NCBI GenBank assembly: GCA_964343305.1
Contig: CAYFJO010000583.1
Span: 1-6,280, forward strand
Reading direction: 5' to 3'
Source: CAYFJO01 sp964343305
GTDB taxonomy: Bacteria; Planctomycetota; Planctomycetia; Pirellulales; Pirellulaceae
DNA length: 6,280 nucleotides
Shown here: positions 5,417 to 6,280 of the stretch, one piece after another
Layout: each line of letters starts with the position of its first letter
How positions within the stretch are numbered: the stretch's first letter is position 1
The notes under the pieces: model-generated
Told to the model about the DNA's origin: nothing
Seen by the model: only the letters and a program-made list of their open reading frames with translations
Database searches by the model: none
Program-made: the position numbers and the translations under genes

Positions 5417-6280
5417 CTATTCATCACGAGGTCGTTCTCGTGGAGACAAATCAAAAGTCCGCTCAAAGAACAGCCCAGGTGGGATGATGGCTTGGGTCCC
5501 ACAAAATGAATCGACTTGATTGGGGTCATCGTGGTGTTCTAGGGGTGGAGAAACTTCCTCAAATGCAAATAGTTCTTTGGGTGAGTTGTAGAAACGGATG
5601 ACGCAATAGATTTCGGCAACCACCAAGCCAGGCATCGATTCCAACCGGGACAAACGGAACTGACGAACTTCGACAGGAAGTGCAGATTCCGCGAGGCTCG
5701 ACAGGAGAGTCGGCAGGACTTGGCTTTCCATCAGCAGCCTGACTCGCATCGGCAATCGCTTCGAAATCATCAAGATGGCATCTCTCTTATCGGCCGACTC
5801 AGCCAGGCCCCGCGTCACGTTGCCAGACAACGGACGGTTAAGTTCATCAATATATCGATCGTTCGCTAAATCGAAATCATGCTCCCAATGGAACGTAGGT
5901 CTTGTCGTCGGCGGACTCGTTCCACCGCGAATCGTTACGATTGCACCCGCTGATGAGCCCGCACGGCGACCGATTGAGATTTCCTCAATGAGACGGATCC
6001 CTGTTTTGAATTCGGCGTTTGTCTTCCTAATGCTTTCCAGGATCGATTCCAATGCCCATACCGATTCTTGCGCGTACAGCATCTGAATCGTCGTTGGGAT
6101 TCCCTCATTGTTTGCAGCGCCTCGAAAGGCAGCGATTTGATCGAACCAGCGTTCTTGCTCATTGGAGTTCCATCGTGCGGCAATTTGCTCGGTAGGTTCA
6201 CCGAAGCGGTCATTGTTGGAAAAGTGCCTCGGCAATGTGGACTTGATCCAATCGGAAAATGCCTGGCGATGTTTGACATC
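5417..6280 (-). CDS. Uncharacterised protein, C-terminal 287 residues (N-terminus beyond window)
   Basis: The frame is open from the right edge to a TAG at 5417-5419. A TTG at 6233-6235 could be read as a start, but 15 further sense codons run upstream to the edge, so the gene is probably cut. No signal peptide or membrane segment lies in the visible part. Features, numbered from the edge: MLYAQESVWALESILESIRKT (67-87), a helical segment; IRLIEEISIGR (95-105); a Thr/Pro/Arg linker (115-130); LPMRVRLLMESQVLPTLLSSL (176-196); ALPVEVRQFRLSRLE (200-214); and a strand-like VVAEIYCVIRFYN (220-232). From memory, this order resembles planctomycete-specific proteins that have an N-terminal membrane anchor and are sometimes linked to pilus-assembly-like genes; I cannot confirm this. 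Base composition appears somewhat more AT-rich than in the other genes. Function unknown. Confidence 0.8.
   Translation of the reverse strand, partial: DVKHRQAFSDWIKSTLPRHFSNNDRFGEPTEQIAARWNSNEQERWFDQIAAFRGAANNEGIPTTIQMLYAQESVWALESILESIRKTNAEFKTGIRLIEEISIGRRAGSSAGAIVTIRGGTSPPTTRPTFHWEHDFDLANDRYIDELNRPLSGNVTRGLAESADKRDAILMISKRLPMRVRLLMESQVLPTLLSSLAESALPVEVRQFRLSRLESMPGLVVAEIYCVIRFYNSPKELFAFEEVSPPLEHHDDPNQVDSFCGTQAIIPPGLFFERTFDLSPRERPRDE

Noticed and set aside
1..6280. A defence island, phage or other new multi-gene system
   Set aside because: The recognisable genes are an amidase, a peptidase, a lipoprotein and a deacetylase with ordinary housekeeping or accessory roles. No nuclease, helicase, reverse transcriptase, toxin or integrase motif appears on either strand.

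Overview
The window looks like ordinary chromosomal DNA of a planctomycete, probably in or near the Pirellulales. This is inferred from three things: a GC-rich dispersed palindrome of a kind I associate with planctomycete genomes; a zinc-ribbon, single-pass membrane protein with long low-complexity linkers; and a C-terminal gene fragment resembling planctomycete-specific proteins. There are no rRNA or tRNA genes, CRISPR arrays, insertion sequences, integrases or phage genes.

Layout from left to right. Positions 1-880 (minus) hold the first 293 residues of an amidase-signature enzyme with a fatty-acid-amide-hydrolase-like core; its C-terminus lies beyond the left edge. Nine bases upstream of it ends a 513-residue gene (890-2431, minus) coding for an N-terminal zinc ribbon, one membrane helix, an Asp/Ser/Thr/Asn-rich stalk, an unrecognised folded domain and a proline-rich tail. 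Next is a 186-base gap with a 25-base-arm palindrome. Positions 2618-4138 (minus) encode a complete M32 (Taq-type) metallocarboxypeptidase. Ninety-two bases further up is a 75-residue lipoprotein gene (4231-4458, minus). Across a 79-base divergent promoter region, 4538-5230 (plus) encodes a LmbE/PIG-L zinc deacetylase closest to BshB1 of bacillithiol synthesis. A 186-base convergent gap follows, then the C-terminal 287 residues of an uncharacterised protein (5417 to the right edge, minus).

How the genes relate. The zinc-ribbon and amidase genes are almost certainly co-transcribed. The lipoprotein and carboxypeptidase genes may be co-transcribed, but the carboxypeptidase has its own strong ribosome binding site behind a 7-base-arm inverted repeat. 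The deacetylase is a single divergent gene. I see no shared pathway linking all of them and no evidence of a defence or other novel multi-gene system. The most unusual items are the architecture of the zinc-ribbon membrane protein, the dispersed palindrome in its leader, and the inverted repeats in front of the carboxypeptidase and lipoprotein genes.
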